Below are positions 7,246-16,122 of a stretch of DNA of 64,000 nt, one piece after another (the first letter of the stretch is position 1; the number at the start of each line of letters is the position of its first letter). The stretch covers positions 140,078 through 204,077 of the forward strand of contig NZ_LMSG01000020.1 in the NCBI RefSeq assembly GCF_001428335.1. Reading direction: 5' to 3'. A program made the translations under genes and the position numbers. Origin of the DNA: Arthrobacter sp. Soil762. GTDB taxonomy: Bacteria > Actinomycetota > Actinomycetes > Actinomycetales > Micrococcaceae. The notes under the pieces are model-generated. The model did no database searches. It was not told the origin of the DNA and saw nothing but the letters and a program-made list of their open reading frames with translations.

Positions 7246-8298
7246 TCAGTCAGCGCCGCCGGGACCGTGGCTGTGATCGGCTGCGGCGGCGAGGCGGCGG
7301 AGCCCGTCGGGGTCTAGCGGCGTATTCCATGCCGCCCAATCCTTCGGCTGCACCGAGGGCCGGCCCAGCAGGTAGCCCTGGCCGGCGCTGAAGCCCAACT
7401 CGGTGAGGACCATCAGTTCCTCGGTGGTTTCAACACCTTCGGCCACCAGAATACTGCCGATCTGCTCCGCGAAGTCCACCAGGCAAGCGGCCAGGGCGTG
7501 CTGGGACGGATCCGTGTCCACGCCGCTGATTACGTTCCTGCCCAGCTTGATGAAGTCGGGCCGCAGATGGAGCATCCGGCTGAGGGCGCCCGCGCCGGGG
7601 TGTGAATCATCGATTGCAATACGCAGCCCGCGTTCGCGGAGCGGCGTAATTGCGGAAACGAAATGCGAGTATTCCTCGTCCGGAATTCCGTCCGTCAATT
7701 CGAGCACAATGCGGTCTGTTGGCAGCTCGATGTGGTCGAACAATTCGGGCAGCCGGGGATCCAGGCATGACGTGGGGGAGATGTTCAGGGCGACATAGAC
7801 GTGCGCGGGGAGTTTTGCGGCTGCGGCGGCTGCGGACGCGAGTGCCGAGAATTCCAGGTTGGCGCCCAATCCAACGGCGGCCGCCTCGGCGAACCAGAGT
7901 TCCGCGCTGGCGCCGTCGTCGCTGACAAAGCGCGACAACGCCTCTACGCCCACAACGGCCTTGGACTCGAGGCCGTAGATGGGCTGGAACGCGGTCATCA
8001 GCATCTGGTTTTCCAGCAGCGCGCTGATCCGCGACAGGCTGCGCAGGGAATCCAGCTGCTCGGCCACCTGTGGCGGCATGGCGCTGGGAGGCTGCGGGAA
8101 GCGCGCGGTGTCGGGCGTATCCGCGTCTGTGGTGTCCTGTTGCCGGCGTTCCAGAAGATATTCCAGCAGGGCCCGTTCCGGCATGCCGGGGTTTTCCCCC
8201 AAGCGGTTGCTAAGGCGCTGTCGTATTGCCGCGCCGGCAGGATCGGAATCCGCCAAAACCGCCGCAATAACTCCCCAAGCTTGTACCCGAACCGTCAT
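7246..8298 (-). CDS. EAL-domain protein with divergent loop-6 motif
   Basis: A 350-residue soluble protein. An alpha-helical N-terminal region (about 1-100) precedes an EAL domain. The metal and substrate ligands appear kept: EAL in VGVEALSRF, the Asn of LNISPTS, the first Glu of LELTD, Asp-Asp of IDDSHPG, the Lys of FIKLG, the Glu of EGVET and the Gln of AGQGY. Loop 6, normally DDFGTGYSS, reads DDSHPGAGALS, and the LTE glutamate is Asp. It may therefore be a weak or differently regulated c-di-GMP phosphodiesterase, or a c-di-GMP binding protein. It follows the GGDEF-EAL gene by about 170 AT-rich bases that probably hold its own promoter. ATG at 8298 is preferred over a TTG two codons earlier. 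Confidence 0.82.
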   Translation of the reverse strand: MTVRVQAWGVIAAVLADSDPAGAAIRQRLSNRLGENPGMPERALLEYLLERRQQDTTDADTPDTARFPQPPSAMPPQVAEQLDSLRSLSRISALLENQMLMTAFQPIYGLESKAVVGVEALSRFVSDDGASAELWFAEAAAVGLGANLEFSALASAAAAAAKLPAHVYVALNISPTSCLDPRLPELFDHIELPTDRIVLELTDGIPDEEYSHFVSAITPLRERGLRIAIDDSHPGAGALSRMLHLRPDFIKLGRNVISGVDTDPSQHALAACLVDFAEQIGSILVAEGVETTEELMVLTELGFSAGQGYLLGRPSVQPKDWAAWNTPLDPDGLRRLAAAADHSHGPGGAD

Positions 8299-8472
8299 TA
8301 GCAACGCCCCCAGTTGACGAAGTAATGGCTCCTTGGCCCCTTTATTTTCAAATTTCCAGTTGCCTTCGGAATGCGCTACTTCTGATTAATGCCGATCTTC
8401 CTGGCCTCGAAGAATCGGATACCGCAACTTGATGGTATATCGGGATGATCCAAAAGCGCAGCCCTTAATCGA

Positions 8473-10011
8473 TCAACCTCTATTACTTTCGGAAGAAGTT
8501 TCGGCCAGCAGCGCAGGAATCCGTTCGGGCGGGACGGGTTTGCTGAAGAAATAGCCCTGTGCGCTGAGGCACCCGAGGTTCCGGAGGTGCTCGGCCTGTT
8601 CCGCCGTTTCCACGCCTTCCCACACGGCTTCGAGCCCGCAGGCGCGCACCAACTGCAGGACTGCAGCCACCAGTGCCGGCTGGCTGGGGTCTGTGCCCAG
8701 GCCCTCGATCAGGGACCGGTCCACTTTGACCCGGTCCACGGGGAGCCGGCGCAGGTAGCTGATGGAGGAGTATCCGGTACCGAAGTCGTCGATCTCGATC
8801 CCGACCCCCAGCCCGCGCAGCCCGCCCAGGGAATACCGGTCCAGGTCGTTGCCCCTGACGATGGCCGCTTCGGTCAGCTCCAGGACAACCTGCTCGGGAC
8901 GGACGCCTGTCTCCTTGAGTACGGCGCGGACGTCCTCGATGAACTGCAGGCTCTGCAGATCCGTCGCGGAGATGTTGATCCGGACGGAAAACCGGCTGTC
9001 CACCAGGTCGGCATCAATCCAGGTGCGTAGCTGGCCTACGGCTGTGTTGAGCACCCACAGGCCCAGTTCGGAGATCAGGCCGGCATCTTCTGCCAGCGGG
9101 ATGAACTCGTCCGGCATGATGCGCCCGCGGGTGGGGTGGTCCCAGCGGATCAGGGCTTCCACCCCTTCAATGCGCCCGGTGCCCAGTTCAACCACGGGCT
9201 GGTAGTGCAGCACCAGGCCGTTGCCCTTGATGGCGGCCCGGAGATCCTCCAGGAGTTGGCTGCGGAGCCTCCGGATGAGCAGGAGCCCGGGTTCGAAGAC
9301 GTGGAGCCGGTTCTGGCCCTCGGCTTTGGAGGCGTACATGGCCACATCGGCCTCCATCAGCAGGTCCTCGGCCCTCCGTCCGGCCGCCCCGACGCTGAGT
9401 CCTACGCTCGCCCCGCAGCGGACGGTTCGGTCAGGCAGGTCAATGGGTTCCTTGATGGCGGCCAGGATGCGCTGGCCTACGACGGCGGCCTGGTCGGCGC
9501 CCGTGGCCGGCATAACGATGGCGAACTCGTCCCCGCCCAGCCGGGCAACCACGTCGCTGGTACGGACGGCGCTGCGGATGCGTTGCGCCACGGTGATCAG
9601 GACCTGATCGCCGGCAGTGTGGCCGAGGGTGTCGTTGATGGATTTGAAGGCGTCAAGGTCAAGGAGGAGGATGACGGGCTGGCTGAGGGGATCGCCGTCG
9701 TGGTCCTGGGCGGACTTCAGCGCTGACAGAAGCGCTGAGCGGTTCGCGAGGCCGGTGAGGGGATCCTGCATGGCCATCATCTGCATTTCGCGGTGGGCTT
9801 CGTGCAGCAGCTGTGTGCGGACCTCAACACGCTGCTCAAGCTCTTCGTAGATGATCTGCAAGTCTTCGGCCAGGAGGTTGGTGCCCATGATGATGGCGTC
9901 GAGCTCGTCCCGGGCCGGCGATACTTCTATCCGCGACTGGAGGTCTCCGGAGGCGAGCCTGACGATCCCATCGAGCAGCTGGGAGAGCCTGGGGTCATCG
10001 TCAGCGAACAT
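8473..10011 (-). CDS. GGDEF-EAL bifunctional c-di-GMP protein
   Basis: The 512-residue protein has a HAMP-like segment (about 1-60, GIVRLASGDLQSRIEV) without any membrane helix, a short coiled coil (about 55-85), a GGDEF domain with the intact active site RLGGDEFAIV, and an EAL domain with intact VEALIRW, NISATD, LELTE, DDFGTGYSS, VKVDRS and EGVET. It can therefore be expected to make and/or degrade cyclic di-GMP in the cytosol. No RxxD inhibitory site is evident just ahead of GGDEF. A strong AAAGGAGG precedes the ATG by about six bases. It lies 20 bases downstream of the histidine kinase gene on the same strand, so the two are probably one operon. Confidence 0.92.
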   Translation of the reverse strand: MFADDDPRLSQLLDGIVRLASGDLQSRIEVSPARDELDAIIMGTNLLAEDLQIIYEELEQRVEVRTQLLHEAHREMQMMAMQDPLTGLANRSALLSALKSAQDHDGDPLSQPVILLLDLDAFKSINDTLGHTAGDQVLITVAQRIRSAVRTSDVVARLGGDEFAIVMPATGADQAAVVGQRILAAIKEPIDLPDRTVRCGASVGLSVGAAGRRAEDLLMEADVAMYASKAEGQNRLHVFEPGLLLIRRLRSQLLEDLRAAIKGNGLVLHYQPVVELGTGRIEGVEALIRWDHPTRGRIMPDEFIPLAEDAGLISELGLWVLNTAVGQLRTWIDADLVDSRFSVRINISATDLQSLQFIEDVRAVLKETGVRPEQVVLELTEAAIVRGNDLDRYSLGGLRGLGVGIEIDDFGTGYSSISYLRRLPVDRVKVDRSLIEGLGTDPSQPALVAAVLQLVRACGLEAVWEGVETAEQAEHLRNLGCLSAQGYFFSKPVPPERIPALLAETSSESNRG

Positions 10012-10031
10012 CTGGTGCCTCCTTTCCGGGT

Positions 10032-11687
10032 TCAGGTTCCGTAGGACGCGTGGTCTCCAAGGCGGAGGTTCACGGTGACAGTGGTGCCAACGCCCAGCTC
10101 CGAGGTTACGTCAATGCGGCCGCCGTGGCGTTGGACGATGTCCTGTGTGATGGCGAGCCCAAGTCCGGTGCCCGGAACCGCCCCGGACATCGCGTTCGAG
10201 GCGCGGTAGAAGCGGGTGAAGATGTGGGCTATCTCGTCGTTGGAGATCCCTATCCCGCTGTCCGAGACGCTGACCGTCGCCCAGCGGGTGCCGTCTGTAT
10301 CTGCCCGCGTCAGGCTGACGACATCGATCTGTCCGCCGCCGGGGGTGAACTTGATGGCATTTGAGACCAGATTCGTGAAAACCTGCTGCAGCTGAACCTC
10401 ATCGGCAAGGATTTCCAGATCCTCCGAGGCGTGGGCCATGACAATGGCGACGTTCTGCACTTTCGCGAGCGGCCTGAGCGCGGCGGTGACGATCTCCAGA
10501 GTCCGAGCCAGCCGGACAGGAGTCAGGTGCAGCGGGCTTTGTTCATGCCCGTTGCGGGAAACGCTCAGCATGTCTTCGATCAGCAACCGCAGCCGTTCCG
10601 TGTTCCTGACCACGATGTCCAGCATCTGGTGGACCTCGCTGGACACGGGATCGGACGTATTCTCCTGGATCATGTCCAGGTACGCCATGATCGATGTCAG
10701 CGGCGTGCGGAGCTCATGGTTGACGGTGGCCAGGAAGTCGGTTTTGGCTTTGTCCAGCTGCTGGAGCTGCTTGACCACCTGCTGCTGGCTGGTGATCAGG
10801 TGGCTTTGGATCAGGCCGTGGGCGGTATTGCCGGCCACGTGCTGGATCAGTGCCAGCTCGGCCCGAGACCATTCCCTGGGCGAGTTAAGCAGGGCGATCC
10901 AAATAATTCCCAGGGACGAGCTGCCGTCCCCCATCGGGACGGCCACGGATGCGGCGGCGCGCAGTTTCGCGAGTTCGGCCGGCAGTTGGACGTCGCCGGT
11001 GCCCAGCGGTGCGAACGCTCCGTCCGCCGTCAGGGCCTCAGCCCGCGACCACAGTACGTCAGCCGTCCTGCGGACCGGGCCTTCGTCCGTGAACAATCCT
11101 TCGGGCAGCGGAGCCAGGCCGGGCCGCTGCCACTGGGCGGTGATGGGTGGCACCCTGTCGTCGTCGAATGTGGTCAGCCAGACGCGGTCCGCGCCGAACG
11201 TCTCGCCGAACCCCCTGACCACAAAGTCGGCGATCTGTTGCGGATGGTTGGTTCCGCGGACCGCCGCGGATACCTGCCGCAGCCTTTCGCGCAGCGTCTC
11301 CGCTTCCTGCCGCGATTCATTCCGGCGGGAGACCAGGTTGATCAGGGCCGTGGCGCGGTGGACGAGTTCCTTGGCAGCAGGCGGCTTGGCGATGGAGTCC
11401 CGTACGCCGGCATGCTCCACTGACTTGACCTCTGCCGGACTGTCGAGATCCACGAGGACCAGAACAGGGGCGGTCGCGTCGACGTCGGAGAGTGAACTGT
11501 CCAGGATCAGGACGGAGGGCTCGCGCTGGTCCAGAAGCGCCGACAGGCTGGCGGCGTCGTCGGCAGTTTTGACCGTGAAGCCCGCAGCTTCCAGTGCCGC
11601 CGTGGTGAATTCCCGGCGCCCGGCGTCGGGGTCCGCAACGACAGCCAGGTATGGCACGGTTGCGAAATGTGGTGTGACCGCTGGCAA
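10032..11687 (-). CDS. Soluble hybrid sensor histidine kinase (receiver-like, GAF, HisKA, HATPase)
   Basis: A 551-residue protein without membrane segments. Residues about 10-120 resemble a shortened receiver domain, with LILDSSLSDVD for the acceptor Asp and the conserved Lys in IAKPP. A GAF-type domain spans about 145-290. A HisKA dimerisation domain carries the H-box VNHELRTPLTSIM (phosphorylated His, about residue 328). The HATPase_c domain has an N-box around QVFTNLVSNAIKF, a G1 box VSDSGIGI and GTGLGLAI near the C-terminus. Signals are probably cytosolic or reach it through the receiver domain. No separate response regulator is adjacent; the cotranscribed GGDEF-EAL protein is a likely functional partner. 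The TTG start is supported by a G-rich Shine-Dalgarno. Confidence 0.85.
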   Translation of the reverse strand: MPAVTPHFATVPYLAVVADPDAGRREFTTAALEAAGFTVKTADDAASLSALLDQREPSVLILDSSLSDVDATAPVLVLVDLDSPAEVKSVEHAGVRDSIAKPPAAKELVHRATALINLVSRRNESRQEAETLRERLRQVSAAVRGTNHPQQIADFVVRGFGETFGADRVWLTTFDDDRVPPITAQWQRPGLAPLPEGLFTDEGPVRRTADVLWSRAEALTADGAFAPLGTGDVQLPAELAKLRAAASVAVPMGDGSSSLGIIWIALLNSPREWSRAELALIQHVAGNTAHGLIQSHLITSQQQVVKQLQQLDKAKTDFLATVNHELRTPLTSIMAYLDMIQENTSDPVSSEVHQMLDIVVRNTERLRLLIEDMLSVSRNGHEQSPLHLTPVRLARTLEIVTAALRPLAKVQNVAIVMAHASEDLEILADEVQLQQVFTNLVSNAIKFTPGGGQIDVVSLTRADTDGTRWATVSVSDSGIGISNDEIAHIFTRFYRASNAMSGAVPGTGLGLAITQDIVQRHGGRIDVTSELGVGTTVTVNLRLGDHASYGT

Positions 11688-11791
11688 ACCTGCCCCCTTC
11701 GCTCCTGAGTGAGCACCTGCTTGCTCCTGACTGAGTACATTGTAGGGTGACGAAGCACACCTGTTCCTATAAGAATGCGCGGAGGGTAATC

Positions 11792-12178
11792 GTGACGAGT
11801 CAGCCTGCAGAAGCGGCCAAGGCGGACCTGACCCTGGATGAGCGGGGTGTTATCCAGCTGAAGTGGCCGCGGGGTGTGTCAATTACGGAATCCGACGCTG
11901 AGGCGGCCATGCAGAAGGTCAATGACCTGTGCGGCACCCGCCGACACCCCATGCTGGTGGATATGGCCGCCACGGCCAAGGTCAGCCGGGGAGCCCGCAC
12001 GGTTTTTGGCCGCCCCTGCCAGGCCTCGCGCATTGCGCTGCTGGGGGCGTCGCCCGTTGACAGAGTACTTGCCAACTTCATCCTGGGCATCAACAAAGTG
12101 CCCTGCCCCACCCGGTTCTTTACGTCCCGAGACGACGCCATGGCCTGGCTGCTGAAGGAGCCAGCGGCCACCGCCTGA
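11792..12178 (+). CDS. SpoIIAA/STAS-like small protein (DUF7793-type)
   Basis: This 128-residue protein is divergent from the histidine kinase gene. GTG at 11792 is chosen because GGAGGG lies five bases upstream; an ATG 15 codons earlier has no such signal. The pattern LDERGVIQLKWPRGVSIT, then MLVDMAA, ASRIALLGASPVDRVLANFIL and a terminal TRFFTSRDDAMAWL is the profile of SpoIIAA-like/STAS-type proteins. These folds usually act in phosphorylation-dependent partner switching or lipid binding. Whether it receives input from the neighbouring kinase is unknown, though the divergent arrangement makes it plausible. Confidence 0.65.
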   Translation: MTSQPAEAAKADLTLDERGVIQLKWPRGVSITESDAEAAMQKVNDLCGTRRHPMLVDMAATAKVSRGARTVFGRPCQASRIALLGASPVDRVLANFILGINKVPCPTRFFTSRDDAMAWLLKEPAATA

Positions 12179-12220
12179 ACGGACCCGCCCGGCCAAACCG
12201 CTGCGAAGTGTTCGGCGTCC

Positions 12221-12226
12221 TATATT
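12221..12226 (+). promoter_or_regulatory. -10 hexamer TATATT, leaderless promoter of methyltransferase gene
   Basis: TATATT ends six bases before the ATG at 12233, and no Shine-Dalgarno is present, so the transcript is expected to begin at the start codon. Confidence 0.55.
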
Positions 12227-12232
12227 TGTACG

Positions 12233-13057
12233 ATGCCATCCCCAGCGAAACCGGTGCTCGCCGCCTTGCGGAAGTACCTCATCCTGCCCAAACTGATCAG
12301 GCTGTCCTGGTCGGCTCCCAAAAACAGGACCGTGGCCTGGGACAGGTACTGGGCCGGAATCGCCCGGACAGGCGCCCGCAGCGACGTGCTGTGGGACTCC
12401 GGCACGGACCAGGAGCTGCTGGGCTACCGGGACATCCTGCAGCGGCACTTCGATCCCAGCCTTCCCGTGGTGGATGTGGGGTGCGGGCACGGCGCCTTCA
12501 GTCGCGCGCTGACTGCTTTTTCACCGCAGGTGCTGGGCATTGACGTGTCTGCGCACGCGGTGGCCCGTGCCCGGGACGAATCGGCGGGCGTTGAGGGTGT
12601 CAGCTACCTGGCCCGTGACATGACCGAGGTGGGGGCGGCTTCCGGGCTTGTGGGATCCACGGATGCCAACGTCTTTGTCCGTGGCGTGCTGCACGTCCTG
12701 ACCGAGGCCGATCAGGCCGCGCTGATGGAAAATCTGAGGCAGCTCGTGGGCGCCCGCGGCACAGTCTTTTTGGCGGAGACGAACTTCCAGGGCAACCCAG
12801 TGGAGTACGTCGCGCATCTGGGTGCGTCGCTGCGGAGCATCCCGGCCCCGCTGGAGCTCGCGATCCGGACACTGCCCATGCCGGGCCACTTCGGACCGCA
12901 GGAGCTCGCCCGCGTGATGCCCAGGGACCGGTGGACGCTGGTGGAGGACGGGGCCGCGACCATCGAGACCAACCCGCTGATGGACGCCGGGGGGAACAGC
13001 CGCATACCGGGCTACTTTGCGGTGCTCAAGGCCAAGGATCCCGACGCCGGCCGGTAG
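12233..13057 (+). CDS. Class I SAM-dependent methyltransferase
   Basis: A 274-residue protein whose motif I, VVDVGCGHGAFSRAL (about residues 79-93), is the glycine-rich S-adenosylmethionine loop. LGIDVSAHAV ends in the acidic residue that binds the ribose hydroxyls. YLARDMTEVG and NVFVRGVLHVL follow as motifs II and III. A basic N-terminal segment of about 40 residues precedes the fold. The methyl acceptor is unknown. The overall pattern resembles Methyltransf_25/11 proteins rather than rRNA enzymes. It stands alone between two unrelated genes, with a leaderless promoter. The ATG is fixed by the -10 element. Confidence 0.8.
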   Translation: MPSPAKPVLAALRKYLILPKLIRLSWSAPKNRTVAWDRYWAGIARTGARSDVLWDSGTDQELLGYRDILQRHFDPSLPVVDVGCGHGAFSRALTAFSPQVLGIDVSAHAVARARDESAGVEGVSYLARDMTEVGAASGLVGSTDANVFVRGVLHVLTEADQAALMENLRQLVGARGTVFLAETNFQGNPVEYVAHLGASLRSIPAPLELAIRTLPMPGHFGPQELARVMPRDRWTLVEDGAATIETNPLMDAGGNSRIPGYFAVLKAKDPDAGR

Positions 13058-13129
13058 GGGGCGTCCCGTGCTGTCCGCATGCCGGATTGGGCAAGCGCTT
13101 TCCCGAAGTTGGCTGGCATGATGGACGGC

Positions 13130-14254
13130 ATGCGCATTCTCATCGCTCCGGACAAGTTCAAGGGCTCGCTCACCGCCGCGGAGGCCGCCGCCGCCATCGC
13201 CGAAGGTGCGCTGCGCGTCTACCCGGACGCCGTCGCCAACCAGTTTCCAATCGCCGACGGCGGTGAAGGAACCCTGGAGGCTGCCGTTTCGGCCGGCTAC
13301 GAGGAGCGGCTCAACGCCGTCGTGGGTCCCATCCTCGCCCCCGTGGGCGCCGCCTGGGCCATCCGGAAGAACGCCGACGGCGGTGCTACCGCCGTCATCG
13401 AGACGGCGCAGGCCTCCGGCCTGGCCGACATGGAGCCCACCCCCGCCAACGCCCTGCGGGCCCACAGCTACGGCTGCGGACAGCTGATCGCCGCGGCCCT
13501 CGACGCCGGAGCCACCGAGATTGTGCTGGGCCTGGGCGGATCTGCCATGACCGACGGCGGCAGCGGCGCCCTGCGTGCGCTGGGACTCAAGCCGCTGGAC
13601 GCCGCCGGCAACGTTGTTCCGCTGGGCGGCGGATCACTCGCCGACGTTGCAGCCCTCGACACCACCGGACTGGATCCGCGGCTGTCCGCCGCCTCGTTCA
13701 GGATCGCCGTGGACGTCCAGAACCCCCTCTATGGCGCCACAGGCGCGGCCCACGTCTTCGGGGCCCAGAAGGGCGCCGACGACGAGGCAATGGAACAGCT
13801 CGACGCCGGTCTCCGCAACTGGGCGTCTGTACTCCGGGAGGCCACCGGCCGGGACGTCAACATCCCGGGAGCCGGGGCGGCGGGCGGCTTCCCGGCGTCG
13901 TTCCTTGCCTTCACCAACGCCCGGCTGGAAGGCGGGTTCGCGCTCGTCGCCGGGCTCACCGGCCTCGCGGGCCAACTGGACAACGCCGACCTGGTGATCA
14001 CCGGCGAGGGTTCCATGGACTCGCAGTCGCTGACCGGCAAGGCCCCCATCGCGCTCGCCGACGCAGCCCGGGAACGCGGGATCCCGGTGATCGTGGTGGC
14101 GGGGCGGATCATGGTGACGCCCGAGGACCTTGCGGCGCACGGCGTGGTAGCCGCCGCGCAGCTGCTGGATGTCGCGGCCAGCCCGGAAGACGCCGTCGCC
14201 AACGCGGCAAAATACTTGGCCTGGGCTACCAGCCAGGTTCTGGAAGGCGCCTGA
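13130..14254 (+). CDS. Glycerate kinase (GarK/GlxK family)
   Basis: A 374-residue enzyme starting MRILIAPDKFKGSLTA, the family's canonical N-terminus; this fixes the start at 13130 although longer readings exist upstream. IADGGEGTLEA, GLGGSAMTDGGSGAL, AGAAGGF and ITGEGSMDSQSL are the further family blocks and span the usual full length. The reaction is ATP-dependent phosphorylation of D-glycerate, normally to 2-phosphoglycerate in this family, feeding glycolate, tartronate or serine-derived carbon into glycolysis. No glyoxylate-pathway partner genes adjoin it. The Shine-Dalgarno is weak. Confidence 0.9.
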   Translation: MRILIAPDKFKGSLTAAEAAAAIAEGALRVYPDAVANQFPIADGGEGTLEAAVSAGYEERLNAVVGPILAPVGAAWAIRKNADGGATAVIETAQASGLADMEPTPANALRAHSYGCGQLIAAALDAGATEIVLGLGGSAMTDGGSGALRALGLKPLDAAGNVVPLGGGSLADVAALDTTGLDPRLSAASFRIAVDVQNPLYGATGAAHVFGAQKGADDEAMEQLDAGLRNWASVLREATGRDVNIPGAGAAGGFPASFLAFTNARLEGGFALVAGLTGLAGQLDNADLVITGEGSMDSQSLTGKAPIALADAARERGIPVIVVAGRIMVTPEDLAAHGVVAAAQLLDVAASPEDAVANAAKYLAWATSQVLEGA

Positions 14255-14331
14255 AGCCAGCCCCCGGCGGTAAGCGCCCCCAGTGGCGCCGGCCTTACTG
14301 CTTGGGCTGCGGCTGCCTAGGCACGCGCCGC

Positions 14332-14994
14332 TCAGGCCCCGGTCTCGTAATGCGGCTCGGCGACCGGCTTGGACTCCGGTGAGCCCTTTTCGCGGAGGTA
14401 GACGGAGGCGCCCACCAGGACCGCCACGGCGAGGAATTCGCTTTGCCAGTTCTGGAAGGATTCGAACCAGAACCGGCTGGTGGCCAAGTACTGGAACAGG
14501 GTTACGGTGGGCTGGCCGTGGGTTTGCTGCTCCTCGTTGTAGGCCGACGTTCCGCCGGCGGCGTGCAGGCTGAACGAGGCAACAAACAGCAGCAGCAGGA
14601 GTATGGAGAGGGAGTGTTCATACAGCCTCAGCACCAGGCCGCCGCGTTTCACCGGCCACGGCGTGGCCTGGCTGATGGTGGCATCGCGCGGATCCTGGTC
14701 CTGCGGCGCAGCCTTGCCCACGGGCTTGGATTCGGAGGAACCCTTCTGGAAAAGGAACACGGTCAGGATCACGTACATGGCCATCTGCAGGAACTCGGAT
14801 TCCCAGTTTTCAAACGTTGCCTCCACAAAATTGCCCGAAGACAGGTACTCCAGAACCGTGACTCCTGGCTGCCCGTGGGCCGCCTGCTCCTCGCTGTAAG
14901 CGGCAGCTCCGGAGAGGATCATGCCAACAAAAAACGCCAGGAAAAGTCCGGCGTTGGCGAGCAAAAGCCCGTGTTCCTTGGCCCACGTGCGCAT
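14332..14994 (-). CDS. DUF6766 membrane protein with internal duplication
   Basis: A 220-residue protein made of two similar halves. Each half has a membrane helix, a loop with AYxEEQxxHGQPxVT, a conserved segment xFxNWxSEFL, a second helix, and a tail KGSxESKPV. The halves span about residues 5-95 and 118-205. It matches the DUF6766 family known from actinobacterial genomes; function is unknown. ATG at 14994 is preferred over GTG at 15000 because AAGGAG lies five bases before it and would run into the GTG. About 50 bases separate it from the small membrane protein gene upstream on the same strand, so cotranscription is likely. Confidence 0.8.
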   Translation of the reverse strand: MRTWAKEHGLLLANAGLFLAFFVGMILSGAAAYSEEQAAHGQPGVTVLEYLSSGNFVEATFENWESEFLQMAMYVILTVFLFQKGSSESKPVGKAAPQDQDPRDATISQATPWPVKRGGLVLRLYEHSLSILLLLLFVASFSLHAAGGTSAYNEEQQTHGQPTVTLFQYLATSRFWFESFQNWQSEFLAVAVLVGASVYLREKGSPESKPVAEPHYETGA

Positions 14995-15044
14995 ATGCAC
15001 TCCTTCGAATGGATCCCCCGCAGCTTGCTGGCTTGTTGGCCTGG

Positions 15045-15539
15045 CTATTGTTCGGCTGCGCGTTTATTGAGCCGCAGCGGGACGTAGACCAGCAGCACCA
15101 GGAGGACCGCGAGCAGGATTCCGCCGGCGGTCAGGCCGGCGGCGCGGCCGGCCGTCACGTCAAAGACCAAGGCGGCCGTCCCGACACTGAGCATCCCCAC
15201 ACCTGCCAAGGCGATCTTGGTAATGGTGTCCGCGCTGGAGACCAAGGTTTCCTTGAGCCGTTGGCGGAAGAGCCGGCGGTGGACGCTGACGGGAAGCAGG
15301 ATAAAGGCGGTGGTCAGCGTCGCGATTACCACATTGGCAAGATAGAGGGCCACCTGGAAATCGTCCAGGTCCTCGAAGCGCTGCTGGAACGGCAGTGTCA
15401 GGAGAAAGCCGGCCAAGATCTGGACCCCGGTCTGCAGCACCCGGAGTTCCTGGAGCAACTCGGCCCAGTTCCGGTCAAGCTGCTCCTCGCGGGTTTCATT
15501 CCGTCCGGTACTGCCGGTGAAGTCCTCCACATCCGACAT
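15045..15539 (-). CDS. DUF6328 family membrane protein
   Basis: This 164-residue protein begins MSDVEDFTG, with AAGGAG five bases ahead of the ATG. A hydrophilic N-terminus of about 30 residues is followed by four predicted membrane helices (around LQTGVQILAGFLLTLPF, ALYLANVVIATLTTAFILL, ITKIALAGVGMLSVGTAAL and AGGILLAVLLVLLVYVPL). RNWAELLQELRVLQTGVQI and LPVSVHRRLF are the family's conserved blocks. Function is unknown; such proteins often sit near stress-related genes in Arthrobacter-like genomes. It is divergent from the acidic small protein at 15682. Confidence 0.78.
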   Translation of the reverse strand: MSDVEDFTGSTGRNETREEQLDRNWAELLQELRVLQTGVQILAGFLLTLPFQQRFEDLDDFQVALYLANVVIATLTTAFILLPVSVHRRLFRQRLKETLVSSADTITKIALAGVGMLSVGTAALVFDVTAGRAAGLTAGGILLAVLLVLLVYVPLRLNKRAAEQ

Positions 15540-15681
15540 GTTTCTCCTTGCTCCAGGGCTGGGCGTGTGCTCCAAAACTAGGCTGAAGTTGCGCCAAGGG
15601 CAACGTTTGATAAGTTTACTGATTATTTGCCGAATCAAATGATGAGGGCCCGTCCAATTCACATCCACAACAGGAGGAACC

Positions 15682-15999
15682 ATGAGTCAGGACAACCAGC
15701 GCACGGAACCGGACGAGGAAGTGGGCGGCTACGGCACGCCGACGCCGGAACAGGAGCTGGGCGGCGCGGAGACCAATGATCCCGGGTTCGAGCCGGGCGA
15801 ACCGCCCGTCCCGCGCAACGCCGTCGTGCCCTCCGCCGAGGCGGAGATCAACGACGCCAACGCCGATTCGCAGGGCTCTGAACCCTTCTCGTCGGAATCG
15901 GGACAGGACGCCGCTGGCCTGCCGGACGGCAGCGGAACCGACCGGCCCAAGGACAAATCACCGAACGACGACGGCGGGGAAAGTTTCGACGCCGGGTAG
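15682..15999 (+). CDS. Small acidic, probably disordered hypothetical protein
   Basis: A 105-residue protein rich in Glu, Asp, Gly, Pro and Ser, with hardly any hydrophobic residues and no signal peptide. CAGGAGGAACC immediately before the ATG is a strong ribosome binding site. The codon pattern is that of the surrounding genes. Composition suggests an intrinsically disordered protein of the kind often induced by stress or desiccation in soil actinobacteria. That is inference; no domain is recognised. Confidence 0.7.
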   Translation: MSQDNQRTEPDEEVGGYGTPTPEQELGGAETNDPGFEPGEPPVPRNAVVPSAEAEINDANADSQGSEPFSSESGQDAAGLPDGSGTDRPKDKSPNDDGGESFDAG

Positions 16000-16122
16000 G
16001 CGCTGTTCTGTGTCTGGACTGCGGTTTTTATGTGGCTGGACCACGCCCTGGGGGCCCTCACCGGACGTATCCTAGAAGCAGGTTTTGCAGTGGGCCACGC
16101 GTTTCGAACCTAGGCGTGGAAC

